In this document: piece after piece, positions 1 to 8,084 of the stretch
Numbering within the stretch: position 1 is the first letter of the stretch
Layout: the number at the start of each line of letters is the position of its first letter
Assembly: GCA_009705865.1 (NCBI GenBank)
Contig: WLSJ01000007.1
Location: 1-24,843, forward strand
Direction of reading: 5' to 3'
DNA: 24,843 nucleotides
Origin: Actinomycetota bacterium
GTDB taxonomy: Bacteria > Actinomycetota > Acidimicrobiia > Acidimicrobiales > Ilumatobacteraceae
The notes under the pieces: generated by a model
Told to the model about the DNA's origin: nothing
Databases searched by the model: none
What the model saw: the letters and a program-made list of their open reading frames with translations, nothing else
Program-made: the position numbers and the translations under genes

Positions 1-1637
1 CAGGTGGAATGGTGATGTGCGACAGGCCCATCATTGAAGTGTGCCCAGTTGAGTGGGGGCGCATGGCTAATCGCAGTGTGCTGCAATGGGACAAAGATGA
101 TTGTGCTGCTGCAGGGTTAGTGAAGTTCGATCTATTGGGTCTCGGTATGTTGTCGGCACTGTCGAATGCTGTGTCGCTTATTTCAGAACATCGCGGGTAT
201 GAACTTGACCTTGCAACTATTCCGCAAGAAGACGATGTGTATTCCATGTTGTGTCGTGCAGACACGGTGGGGGTATTTCAAGTCGAGTCGCGCGCACAAA
301 TGTCAACATTGCCACGGTTGAAGCCGCGTCGCTTCTATGACTTGGTGGTAGAAATTGCACTCATTCGCCCTGGGCCAATTCAAGGCGGGTCAGTGCATCC
401 GTATATTCGCAGGCGCAATGGTCTCGAGCCCATTACGTATTTGCATCCACTGTTAGAAAATTCTCTTGGCAAGACATTGGGTGTGCCGTTGTTTCAAGAA
501 CAACTGATGCAAATGGCAATTGATGTTGCTGGCTTTACTGCAAGCGAAGCTGATCAATTGCGCCAAGCAATGGGGTCTAAACGGTCGCAGGCACGTATGG
601 AACGGTTGAAGGTGCGGCTGTATCAGGGCATGGCAGAACGTGGCATTACCGATGCAATCGCTGATGAGATTTTCTTGAAGATGGCAGCGTTTGCAAACTA
701 TGGCTTTCCCGAAAGTCACTCGGTGAGCTTTGCGTATCTCGTGTATTCATCGTCATATATCAAGTTGCATGAACCAGCTGTGTTTTGTGCTGCGCTATTG
801 AATGCACAACCAATGGGTTTTTGGTCGCCACACACATTGGTGCGTGATGCGCGACGTCATGGTGTTGTGGTGCGTACTCCGGATATCAATGCATCGGGTC
901 ATGAAGCAACGCTTGAAGTATGCAGTGAATCAGAAACTGGCTTAGCGGTTCGTCTCGGTGTTGGTTCTGTGCGCGGCATTGGGTCAGAACTTGCCCGTGA
1001 CATCGCATCGCATCGGCCATACACGTCAATTGAAGAGCTGGTTGCACGTGTGCCTGCTTTGTCGCGCAAACAAGTAGAGGCTTTAGCAACGGCTGGTGCA
1101 TTCACTGACAGTTTCGGTGATGATCGCAGGCACGCACTGTGGGAAGCAGGTGCGCATGGGCATGGTGATGTTGCTCACTTGCACGGAATCATGGGGTTGA
1201 ATTCACGGCCCACATTGCCTGGCATGGAACCAGTAGAAGAAGCCATTGCAGATTTATGGGCCACGGGTATTTCACCTGATGGGCACCCCACCATTTTTCT
1301 GCGTGAACAACTTGCAGCAAAGGGAGTGGTTACTGCAGATGGGCTACCAGCTGTGCCACACAAAGACAGAGTGTTGGTGGCGGGCATTGTCACGCATCGT
1401 CAACGCCCCATGAGCGCGCGGGGTGCCACGTTCATCAGTTTGGAAGACGAGACAGGTCTCATCAACGTTGTGTGTTCAAAAGGTTGTTGGGCGCGGTATC
1501 GAAGTGTTGCACGTGATGCATCAGCATTGTTGGTGCGAGGCAGGGTGGAATCAGCAACAGGCGTTATCAATATCGTGGCTGAACAGTTGTTGCCGTTGTT
1601 TGCGCCGGCCACTATCCCTAGTCGCGATTTTCGCTAG
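1..1637 (+). CDS. dnaE2: Error-prone DNA polymerase III alpha-type subunit DnaE2 (ImuC), 5' truncated by window edge
   Basis: The reading frame is open from the left edge; the two codons before the first ATG at 9 read Gly-Gly, giving the GGMV stretch found inside C-family polymerases, so the true start lies upstream. About 545 residues of roughly 1,050 remain. The VKFDLLGLGML segment (Asp at 129-131) matches the third catalytic aspartate of the C-family palm. The segments FQVESRAQM, RPGPIQGGSVHPYIRRRNG and AALLNAQPMGFWSP separate DnaE2 from replicative DnaE1. An OB-fold-like region (VLVAGIVTHRQRP to INIVAEQ) forms the C-terminus. Known role of the family: translesion synthesis in SOS-type mutagenesis, normally together with ImuA'/ImuB. 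Neither partner is visible here, but the upstream side is not in the window. The stop at 1637 is 5 bases from the convergent DUF3039 gene. Confidence 0.93.
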   Translation, partial: GGMVMCDRPIIEVCPVEWGRMANRSVLQWDKDDCAAAGLVKFDLLGLGMLSALSNAVSLISEHRGYELDLATIPQEDDVYSMLCRADTVGVFQVESRAQMSTLPRLKPRRFYDLVVEIALIRPGPIQGGSVHPYIRRRNGLEPITYLHPLLENSLGKTLGVPLFQEQLMQMAIDVAGFTASEADQLRQAMGSKRSQARMERLKVRLYQGMAERGITDAIADEIFLKMAAFANYGFPESHSVSFAYLVYSSSYIKLHEPAVFCAALLNAQPMGFWSPHTLVRDARRHGVVVRTPDINASGHEATLEVCSESETGLAVRLGVGSVRGIGSELARDIASHRPYTSIEELVARVPALSRKQVEALATAGAFTDSFGDDRRHALWEAGAHGHGDVAHLHGIMGLNSRPTLPGMEPVEEAIADLWATGISPDGHPTIFLREQLAAKGVVTADGLPAVPHKDRVLVAGIVTHRQRPMSARGATFISLEDETGLINVVCSKGCWARYRSVARDASALLVRGRVESATGVINIVAEQLLPLFAPATIPSRDFR

Positions 1638-1642
1638 GAGAA

Positions 1643-1933
1643 CTATTCGTTCGGAGTTTCGCCAAGACCATCATTGAACATGCGGTATGTCTCGTAGATG
1701 TCTTTGCACTTCTGACACATCGGCACTTGCTTTGGGTCACGAGACGGCACCCACACATGACCACACAACGCTTCGATAGGTGTTCCGTTGATGCGTGCTT
1801 CCAAAACTTTTGCTGTGGCATTTTCGCCAGGTTCGGTTTTCACAATATGGGCAACAATCGGCTCGCCGGTCTCGGGCACCATCTCTGTTTCGGGGCGCGA
1901 CTCGACGGGGCGAGTTTTGAGTGGAGTTGCCAT
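1643..1933 (-). CDS. DUF3039 family small zinc-ribbon-like protein
   Basis: This encodes 96 aa counted from the ATG at 1933; an in-frame TTG at 1939 is a possible alternative start. The C-terminal half has the features of DUF3039, a short family I know from Actinobacteria: ALCGHVWVPSRDP followed by PMCQKCKDIYE, i.e. one Cys-Gly-His and a later CxxC that could bind zinc. The N-terminal 40 residues are Glu/Pro/Thr-rich and probably flexible. No function is established for the family. It is transcribed away from the DUF4031 gene at 2014 across an 80-base spacer and converges on dnaE2 with a 5-base gap. No Shine-Dalgarno sequence is obvious before either start. Confidence 0.85.
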   Translation of the reverse strand: MATPLKTRPVESRPETEMVPETGEPIVAHIVKTEPGENATAKVLEARINGTPIEALCGHVWVPSRDPKQVPMCQKCKDIYETYRMFNDGLGETPNE

Positions 1934-2013
1934 GTCCAACAGTCAATCAGGTGAACGAGGCGCCGTACACTTCTTTCATGCATACGTGCAAGATTCGGAG
2001 CTGCTGACAACGC

Positions 2014-2343
2014 ATGGCCATCTTTGTTGATGAGAGCAGATGGTGGTTCAAGGACCGTCAGTGGTGCCACATGGTGAGCAACCATTCGTTTGACGAACTG
2101 CACCTGTTTGCTGTGACGCTTGAAATTCCGCCACGAGCATTTCACGGCGACCATTACGACCTTCCGGCTCATATTCGAGAAATTGCAATTGACCTCGGCG
2201 CACAAGTGGTGACCAGCAGAGAACTGGTGACACATTTAGTGAGTTCTGGTTTGCGCATGTCTGCAGCACAACGACGTCAGTACAAACTTGCAGCCGACGT
2301 TGACCACGGGTCTGGCGAACCCACAATGGATCGTGGGCAATAG
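2014..2343 (+). CDS. DUF4031 family protein
   Basis: This encodes 109 aa. The N-terminus (MAIFVDESRWWFKDRQWCHM), the motif SFDELHLFA, the pattern RAFHGDHYDLP and the later VTSRELVTHL are the conserved blocks of DUF4031, a short, mostly actinobacterial family of unknown function. The ATG at 2014 begins directly with the conserved block, so the start is fairly secure, although the nearest GGAG (1997-2000) is 13 bases away. The last 67 bases (2277-2343) overlap the end of the RadC-like gene on the other strand. The last ~20 residues lie beyond the conserved part of the family, so the overlap probably costs little. Confidence 0.82.
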   Translation: MAIFVDESRWWFKDRQWCHMVSNHSFDELHLFAVTLEIPPRAFHGDHYDLPAHIREIAIDLGAQVVTSRELVTHLVSSGLRMSAAQRRQYKLAADVDHGSGEPTMDRGQ

Positions 2344-2714
2344 AGGCCACCTCGTCCGACTACAACCCAGTCGAGGATGTAGAGCCCAGCGCTTGCGACA
2401 ACAGAAGTGAATTGATGTAACAGTTCAATGTCTGACGGATTAATCGGTGATGACGTACGTACGGATACAAGAACGAGGGAATGCGCGTCTGGAAATTGTG
2501 AACATTGACCAACGATGCTGTGAATAGAGAGATGGGTTAGGGGAGTGTCGCGAACAAGACCAATGCCACGTCGCTGATTATCTGTGATGAGTGCAAGCGT
2601 GTGGTCGTGAAGAGGGTGTTCCAGTGCAAGACATGCAATACCTAATGCTTCGACAAGCGTGTCAATCGAATCAATGTAGGGACGTGGAATGTCGACAAGC
2701 GATGCGTTGAACAT
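2277..2714 (-). CDS. RadC/MPN-fold-like protein lacking the JAMM metal ligands
   Basis: This encodes 145 aa. Residues ~90-130 (VLVSVRTSSPINPSDIELL, then a helix, then YILDWVVVG) follow the layout of the C-terminal RadC domain, which reads HNHPSGDPTPS..DIELT and then LLDHLIVG. The HxH of the JAMM motif is replaced here by Ser/Val/Arg, while the Asp of the PSxxD-type segment remains. If the fold assignment is right, the protein cannot be a normal metallopeptidase. It may bind a partner or nucleic acid, but that is speculation. A good ribosome site (AGGAG) lies 4 bases before the ATG. The gene is 67 bases downstream of the rhomboid gene on the same strand and may be co-transcribed. Its codons look like those of neighbouring genes, supporting a real gene. 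The fold call is tentative. Confidence 0.6.
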   Translation of the reverse strand: MFNASLVDIPRPYIDSIDTLVEALGIACLALEHPLHDHTLALITDNQRRGIGLVRDTPLTHLSIHSIVGQCSQFPDAHSLVLVSVRTSSPINPSDIELLHQFTSVVASAGLYILDWVVVGRGGLYCPRSIVGSPDPWSTSAASLY

Positions 2715-2781
2715 GGGGCTCCTGTAGATAGATGAATCACAGGGGAAGATGTGAGCGGGACGTTATTGGGTGGGTGCGTCG

Positions 2782-3618
2782 CTACAAAAACACAGCAATG
2801 AAGAACACGGACGCTGCCATGCCAACAAGGGGTGCAGCCCATGTAATCCAGGGGGCCGTGCGAGTCCAGCGAGGTTCAAGCATGGCGTATCCGACAGCGG
2901 CTCCCATGAGTGCGCCGCCAAGATGGCCTCCCACTGAAATCCCAGGAATGGTGAACGTAATGAGAAGGTTCAAAACAAGAGTCGCGCCAATGCCTGTTTT
3001 CATCGGGTTAACACCACGTTGTTGAAGGCCCACTGCGGCTGCAGCCATGAGTCCAAACACGGCACCGGATGCACCGCCTGTCAATGCATTCGGGCTCAGT
3101 AAGAGTGCACCAACAGCTCCACCCAACATTGCTGCGAAATAGAGCAATATAAAACGACCACGATCAAGAGCTGGTTCGAGAAGCTGACCAAGTTGCCATA
3201 GCAAAAACATGTTCATGCCGACATGAAGTATTCCGTAATGCAAAAATCCTGAAGAGATCAGTCGATACCACTCACCGTTATCGATGAAATATTGCGACAG
3301 CGCCATATTGAGTTCTCTGTTGTTAATGGCTCCGATGGAAGTCAAGACAGTTGTACCTGTTGTGACCCATAAATACAGGCACACATTGATTGCAATGATT
3401 GCTCGGGTGATCAATAACGGTTGAGAAGCATTCCAGAAACGAATTCGCTCACGAGCGGGCGGTCGTGCACTCTTGATGCAGTCAACACAATGCGAACCTA
3501 CATCTACCTGTGTCAAACATTGGTTACACGCAGGTCGACCACAGCGTGTGCAATGTCTTCCCGTTGCTGTGGTCGGGTGTTTCGTGCAGTATTCAAGAAT
3601 TGGCGGTGGAAATGACAT
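2782..3618 (-). CDS. Rhomboid family intramembrane serine protease with N-terminal B-box-type zinc finger
   Basis: This encodes 278 aa. Residues 11-47 hold a Cys/His-rich finger (C11, H14, C23, C26, C31, C34, C44, C47) of the type placed before many actinobacterial rhomboids. From about residue 68 come six or more hydrophobic segments. Rhomboid hallmarks are visible: HVGMN (132-136) in the second helix, GGASG with the nucleophile Ser184, and GHLGG with catalytic His232. The family cleaves transmembrane segments within the membrane; the substrate is unknown. Its ATG shares one base with the stop of the GDP-fucose synthase gene (TGATG), so translation is probably coupled and both belong to one operon. 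Confidence 0.93.
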   Translation of the reverse strand: MSFPPPILEYCTKHPTTATGRHCTRCGRPACNQCLTQVDVGSHCVDCIKSARPPARERIRFWNASQPLLITRAIIAINVCLYLWVTTGTTVLTSIGAINNRELNMALSQYFIDNGEWYRLISSGFLHYGILHVGMNMFLLWQLGQLLEPALDRGRFILLYFAAMLGGAVGALLLSPNALTGGASGAVFGLMAAAAVGLQQRGVNPMKTGIGATLVLNLLITFTIPGISVGGHLGGALMGAAVGYAMLEPRWTRTAPWITWAAPLVGMAASVFFIAVFL

Positions 3619-4577
3619 CAGCGCGGAGGTGCTTCAGCAAGGTCACGATTAGCGAGGTACCAATCCACTGTTGCCTTCAAGCCATCACGAAAATCCATCG
3701 ACCCTTTCCACCCCAACAGAGTCTCAGCCCGCGTTGCATCAATGCGGCGACGTGGTTGACCGTCTGGCTTTGTTGCGTCCCATTGCAATGTTCCGGTGTA
3801 GCCGGTGACAGACGCGATTGTCTCTGCGGTGTCTCGAATTGTGATTTCCCGATCTGATCCGAGATTTATAGGTTCAGTGCCTTCATGTGATTGCGCTGCG
3901 AGAACAATGGCTTCAGCCGCATCTTCGACGTATAAGTACTCGCGGCTTGCTGCACCTGTTCCCCAGACATCAATGTGATCAGCGCCGCGTTCTTTTGCTT
4001 CGATACATTTTTTAATCAGTGCAGGGATGACATGAGATACAGATTCATGAAACTTGTCGCCAGGTCCGTACAGGTTGGTTGGGATGAGGTAGGCAAATTT
4101 TTGTCCGTATTGTGCGGCGTTCACTTGCGCATGAATCAGGTGTGCTTTTTTTGCAATGCCGTATGGAGCGTTTGTTTCTTCTGGGTATCCATCCCACAAC
4201 GATTCTTCTTTGAAAGGCACTGGTGTGAACTTGGGGTATGAGCACACGGTGCCAAGCAGAACTGTTTTTTCAGTGCCTGCTGCTCGCGTTGCTTCGATGA
4301 TGTGAGTGCCCATCATGAGGTTGTCTAAGTACAGCGGCGCTGGCGCGACTTGGTTGTATCCGATTCCACCAACGCGGGCAGCCAGGTGAATGACATGGGT
4401 GGGTGAGTATTTGGCCAACATGGCATCAGCCGCACCCGGAATGGTGAGGTCGTACTGGTCATGGGTGGGAGCTGCCACACGGGCCCCAAGAGCTGAAAGG
4501 CGACCCACAACAACACGTCCGAGAAAGCCATTGCCCCCCGTGACCACCACACTGCGATTCGACCAAAATTCCGACAT
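3618..4577 (-). CDS. fcl: GDP-L-fucose synthase (GDP-4-keto-6-deoxymannose 3,5-epimerase/4-reductase)
   Basis: This encodes 319 aa from the ATG at 4577, matching the ~320 aa of the family. The NAD(P)-binding motif is TGGNGFLG at the N-terminus. Counted from this start, Cys112 (GTVCSYP), Tyr139/Lys143 (PYGIAK) and His182 (SHVIPAL) correspond to Cys109, Tyr136/Lys140 and His179 of the E. coli enzyme; the SDR Ser is replaced by Thr. The reaction converts GDP-4-keto-6-deoxy-D-mannose to GDP-L-fucose. The preceding enzyme, Gmd, is encoded at 12513. The frame extends upstream to 4706, but those codons encode no family sequence and overlap the divergent glycosyltransferase gene. An ATG three codons earlier (4586) is also possible. 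A -10-like TACTAT ends 7 bases before the ATG at 4577, suggesting a leaderless mRNA. Confidence 0.93.
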   Translation of the reverse strand: MSEFWSNRSVVVTGGNGFLGRVVVGRLSALGARVAAPTHDQYDLTIPGAADAMLAKYSPTHVIHLAARVGGIGYNQVAPAPLYLDNLMMGTHIIEATRAAGTEKTVLLGTVCSYPKFTPVPFKEESLWDGYPEETNAPYGIAKKAHLIHAQVNAAQYGQKFAYLIPTNLYGPGDKFHESVSHVIPALIKKCIEAKERGADHIDVWGTGAASREYLYVEDAAEAIVLAAQSHEGTEPINLGSDREITIRDTAETIASVTGYTGTLQWDATKPDGQPRRRIDATRAETLLGWKGSMDFRDGLKATVDWYLANRDLAEAPPR

Positions 4578-4615
4578 GGATGCCATAGTACGACTGGAAC
4601 GGTCAGAATGAAGGG
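4578..4615. promoter_or_regulatory. Divergent promoter region between fcl and the GT4 operon, both probably leaderless
   Basis: Only 38 bases separate the two start codons. On the minus strand TACTAT (4590-4585) is followed by 7 bases and the fcl ATG (4577). On the plus strand CAGAAT (4604-4609) is followed by 6 bases and the GTG at 4616. That spacing puts transcription starts at or next to the start codons. No convincing -35 boxes were seen. This is inferred from sequence only. Confidence 0.4.
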
Positions 4616-5692
4616 GTGCGTATCGCCTACACCCTCGAACAATGCTGGCATCGCGTCCCGGGAGGCACCGGAATCGCTGCAATTGAGGTGGCAAGAGAGC
4701 TGGCAAAGACCCCTGAACTCACCTTGATCGGGGTGGCAGGACGCCATCGTCATCTGCCAACGAAGGGTTTTGAGCCTCCGATTGCGGTCAGTTCGTTACC
4801 TATCGGCCGACCATTTTTGTATCGCTCATGGTTGCGATTGGGGTGGCCGAAAGTGGAATCTGTTGTTGACAATGCGGACCTCGTGCATTCCACCACCATT
4901 ATTCCGCCAGCGACGTCGTTGCCATTGGTGGTCACCATTCATGACCTTGCGTTTTTGCATCATCCAGAGTTTTTCACGCCGCGCGGAAACAAGGTCTTTC
5001 GACGCAGTCTCGACATTGTTCGTGAAAAAGCTGCAATGGTGTTGTGTTCATCGCAAGCAACCTTTGATGATTGTGTTGCTGCCGGAATTGGTGCAGACCG
5101 ACTACGGCATGTTCCGCTCGGTGTTACAACGCATGTCATTACAGATGCAGATCGTGCTCGTGTTCGAGCAACGTATGACCTGCCTGAACGGTTTGTTTTG
5201 TTTGTTGGCACTCTTGAGCCGCGTAAAAACTTGGCACGACTTATTGCGGCGCTCGACTCTCTTCGTGGCGCACCACCGCTAGTGGTAGTCGGGATGGAAG
5301 GATGGGGTGACCATTCACCATCTACTGCATACGACGTTCGTTTTACTGGGTTTGTCCCCGCGCATAATTTGCCTGCGTTGTATGAGGCCTGCACAGTGTT
5401 TGCATTCCCATCAATTTTGGAAGGCTACGGATTACCCGTCATTGAAGCCATGGCACATGGTGCAGCCGTAGTGACATCGCGCGGTACGTCCACTGAGGAA
5501 GTGGCGGGTGGGGCAGCAGTACTTATTGACCCACTGAGTGTCGAGTCAATTGCTGCCGGATTATCTGAGGCATTTGCAGATGTTGAACAATTACGCACGA
5601 AAAGTCTGGCGAGAGCATCTTCAGTGTCATGGGCTGATACTGCGACAGCCACAATGCGTGCGTATCAAGAAGTTCTTGGGCGGCGCTCATGA
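4616..5692 (+). CDS. GT4-family glycosyltransferase (GT-B fold)
   Basis: This encodes 358 aa from GTG. The N-terminal acceptor domain starts at once (RIAYTLEQCW, then GGTGIAAIEVARELA), which supports this start. The donor-binding domain has VLFVGTLEPRKNL (~194-206) and the GT4 signature with Glu269 and Glu277 in an E-x7-E arrangement (LEGYGLPVIEAMA). Enzymes of this type move a sugar from an NDP-sugar to a lipid-linked or oligosaccharide acceptor at the inner face of the membrane. The sequence resembles mannosyltransferase-like members, and a GDP-mannose supply is encoded in the same operon, but donor and acceptor cannot be read from sequence. It is the first gene of a six-gene operon and overlaps the next gene by four bases (ATGA). 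Confidence 0.9.
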   Translation: MRIAYTLEQCWHRVPGGTGIAAIEVARELAKTPELTLIGVAGRHRHLPTKGFEPPIAVSSLPIGRPFLYRSWLRLGWPKVESVVDNADLVHSTTIIPPATSLPLVVTIHDLAFLHHPEFFTPRGNKVFRRSLDIVREKAAMVLCSSQATFDDCVAAGIGADRLRHVPLGVTTHVITDADRARVRATYDLPERFVLFVGTLEPRKNLARLIAALDSLRGAPPLVVVGMEGWGDHSPSTAYDVRFTGFVPAHNLPALYEACTVFAFPSILEGYGLPVIEAMAHGAAVVTSRGTSTEEVAGGAAVLIDPLSVESIAAGLSEAFADVEQLRTKSLARASSVSWADTATATMRAYQEVLGRRS

Positions 5693-6825
5693 TTACTCGT
5701 TATGCAGCTATGAATTTATTGTGGTGTGTGCCAGGAGTTGGCGGCAGCGAGGAATACCTATTGCGTCAACTTGATGGGCTCGCATTGATAACGCACAACT
5801 ATCACATTGATGTTTTTGCACCACGTGGTTTTTCCGAACGACACCCGCGAATAGCCGCCGCATTTACTGTGTATGAGGCGCCAGGTGCTTGTACCAGCCG
5901 CGCCCAACGTATATTTCTTGAACACACATGGCTTGCATTGAGCACACGTAAGTACAACGTTGTACATCATGGCGGTGGATCTGTTCCGCGAGTTGGAAAC
6001 AAACACACATTGCTAACAATTCACGATGTGCAATGGATTGATTATCCGCATTACGTAGCGCCAGTAAAATTGCGCTATCTAAAAAAGATGGTTCCGTCCT
6101 CTCTACGCCGTGCAGTCCGCATAGCTGTGCCGTCGCGTTTTGTTGCTGGCACACTGGTGCGCGCCTTCGGAATTGCGCCAGCCAAAATAAGTGTGGTGCG
6201 TCACGGACTTGAAGCCGAGTTTGATGGTGAAATCACATCCGAAGATGAACTGCGACGTCGTTTTGAACTGGGTGAGGGACCAGTACTTGTGTTTCCGGCG
6301 ATTACTCACCCACACAAGAATCATTCATTTTTGCTAGAGATAATGGCTAACGGCGAAGGTCGATGGGGAAACCCAGACCTTCGACTTGTTTGTATCGGGT
6401 CGCAGGGATCAGCCCATGAATCGGTGCTCGCAGAAATTTCTGACCGAGGGTTAAGTAATCGAGTAGTGATGGCTGGTCGCGTATCGAATGCGGACCGTAA
6501 CGGATTCTTGGCTTTAGCTGAGGCGATGGTATTTCCAAGTGAGTACGAAGGATTTGGTGCACCAGTCATTGAAGCGATGCGTTGTGGCACTCCTGTTGTA
6601 TGTAGTGATCGCGGAAGTTTGCCTGACGTGGTGGGCGATGCCGGAATTGTGTGCCCACTGACAACAGATGCGTGGTCACGTGCACTTGAAGCTGTGCATG
6701 CGCGTCGTGATGAACTTATTGCAGCAGGTCATGATCGAGCTCGCGCATTCACTTCTGCAATTTCAGCCACTGAGCTCATTGAACAATATGACTTAGTAGT
6801 TGCAGCGGCTAAAGGTATTCGATGA
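5689..6825 (+). CDS. GT4-family glycosyltransferase
   Basis: This encodes 378 aa. The N-terminus reads LLWCVPGVGGSEEYLLRQL, the glycine-rich loop of GT4 acceptor domains; the C-terminal domain has VFPAITHPHKN (~201-211) and an E-x7-E pair at Glu287 and Glu295 (YEGFGAPVIEAM). The start at 5689 overlaps the previous stop as ATGA, which favours coupling; an internal ATG at 5710 lies closer to the conserved block and is an alternative. The donor sugar cannot be told. It lies in the operon with two other glycosyltransferases and a nucleotide-sugar gene, so a stepwise role in the same oligosaccharide is likely. Confidence 0.9.
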   Translation: MITRYAAMNLLWCVPGVGGSEEYLLRQLDGLALITHNYHIDVFAPRGFSERHPRIAAAFTVYEAPGACTSRAQRIFLEHTWLALSTRKYNVVHHGGGSVPRVGNKHTLLTIHDVQWIDYPHYVAPVKLRYLKKMVPSSLRRAVRIAVPSRFVAGTLVRAFGIAPAKISVVRHGLEAEFDGEITSEDELRRRFELGEGPVLVFPAITHPHKNHSFLLEIMANGEGRWGNPDLRLVCIGSQGSAHESVLAEISDRGLSNRVVMAGRVSNADRNGFLALAEAMVFPSEYEGFGAPVIEAMRCGTPVVCSDRGSLPDVVGDAGIVCPLTTDAWSRALEAVHARRDELIAAGHDRARAFTSAISATELIEQYDLVVAAAKGIR

Positions 6826-8084
6826 GTCGCCCCATAGTTGTTCTGTGCCCACACTTTGCACCAGACACTGCTCCGACAGGCGACGTCATCACCAGAATTG
6901 TGCAGGAATTTGTAGCAGCGGGTCAGCGTGTTCATGTGGTGACATCGTTGCCATGGTACAAATCTCATGCAATTGACGCAGGGTGGACTGGCCGGTTAGC
7001 GCGGCGCGAGAAAACTGCATGGGGATCAATTACTCGTGTTCATCCATTCCCCGGAAAAAGTAAATCGAACTTGTTGCGCCGCGCGATCGGGTTCGGTGCG
7101 TTCAGTCTGATAGCTGGCATATTCACATTGTTTGCTGGTGGTATTCACCGCAGGCCTTCCGCGATTATTTCCATGTCGCCACCATTAACGCTTGGGCTAA
7201 CTGGGTGGCTGGCAAGTCGTATCCGTCGGTGCCCTTCGGTTTTTAACATTCAAGATGTGTTTCCCGATGCCGCTATTGAGACCGGAGCAATTACGAATAC
7301 ACGAATCATTGCGATGTCGCGGTGGTTGGAGCGAGTGAGCTATCACCGTTCAGATGCAGTGGTTGTGCTGTCAGAGGATTTGCGCACAAATGTATGTGCC
7401 AAAATGTTGCCTCGGTATCAACACAAAGTTCATGTCATTACTAACTTTGTTGATAGTGATCGGATCACACCACAAGATCGAATGACTGCGTATCGACAAG
7501 AGTTGGGTATTGGTGCAGAACCTGTCGTTATGTACGCGGGCAATGTTGGGTATTCACAGTCGCTCACGATGATGTTGTTTGCTGCACAAAAGATGCCTGA
7601 CGTTGTGTTCGTAATCAACGGTGACGGATCAGCGAGAACAGAACTTGAACATGATGCTGCTGGATTGCCGAACATGCGATTCTCTGGCTACCAACCAGCC
7701 GAGCGCGTGCCCGAAGTGTTGGCAACTGGCGATGTCCATGTGGTGCCATTGCGAGCTGGTCTTGGTGCTGTCAGCGTGCCGTCAAAGACGTACAGCATCC
7801 TGGCTGCGGCACGGCCAGTGGTGGCTGCAATTGACCCGGGTACCGAAGTGACGCGTATTTTGTCTGACAGCGGGGCGGGAGTGTGCGTGAACCCTGATGA
7901 TCCCGAGGCCTTTGCCGACGCACTTCGTGCAATGGTGAATTCACCCAACATGGGCAAAGATGCGGGTTTGAAGGGTCGACAGTGGGTTGAATCTCATGTC
8001 TCGCCAGCACGTGTGGCACACGCATACCTCGATGTAATCGCCTCACTGGGCGTTCAGCAGGTAGCCTCAATCCTTCGTGGCTAG
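6822..8084 (+). CDS. GT4-family glycosyltransferase, WbuB/WcaI-like
   Basis: This encodes 420 aa. PHFAPDTAPTGDVI at the N-terminus, FNIQDVFPDAAIETG (141-155) and VPSKTYSILAAARPVVA (319-335) follow the pattern of WbuB/WcaI-type GT4 enzymes. As in that group, the classic E-x7-E is replaced by the SKxY..LAAxRP block. A hydrophobic stretch (~90-107) may anchor the N-terminal domain to the membrane. The ATG overlaps the preceding stop by four bases, with AAAGG six bases upstream. WbuB in E. coli O26 adds L-FucNAc, but substrate identity should not be transferred at this distance. Confidence 0.9.
   Translation: MSRPIVVLCPHFAPDTAPTGDVITRIVQEFVAAGQRVHVVTSLPWYKSHAIDAGWTGRLARREKTAWGSITRVHPFPGKSKSNLLRRAIGFGAFSLIAGIFTLFAGGIHRRPSAIISMSPPLTLGLTGWLASRIRRCPSVFNIQDVFPDAAIETGAITNTRIIAMSRWLERVSYHRSDAVVVLSEDLRTNVCAKMLPRYQHKVHVITNFVDSDRITPQDRMTAYRQELGIGAEPVVMYAGNVGYSQSLTMMLFAAQKMPDVVFVINGDGSARTELEHDAAGLPNMRFSGYQPAERVPEVLATGDVHVVPLRAGLGAVSVPSKTYSILAAARPVVAAIDPGTEVTRILSDSGAGVCVNPDDPEAFADALRAMVNSPNMGKDAGLKGRQWVESHVSPARVAHAYLDVIASLGVQQVASILRG

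Noticed and set aside
4578..4706. N-terminal extension of the GDP-fucose synthase frame up to 4706
   Set aside because: The extra 43 residues match nothing in the family, overlap the divergent GT4 gene by 91 bases, and lie upstream of the likely fcl promoter.
4770..5282. 170-codon open frame overlapping the first GT4 gene in another frame
   Set aside because: Cys/Arg/Leu-rich shadow of a gene with clear GT4 motifs; no start signal.
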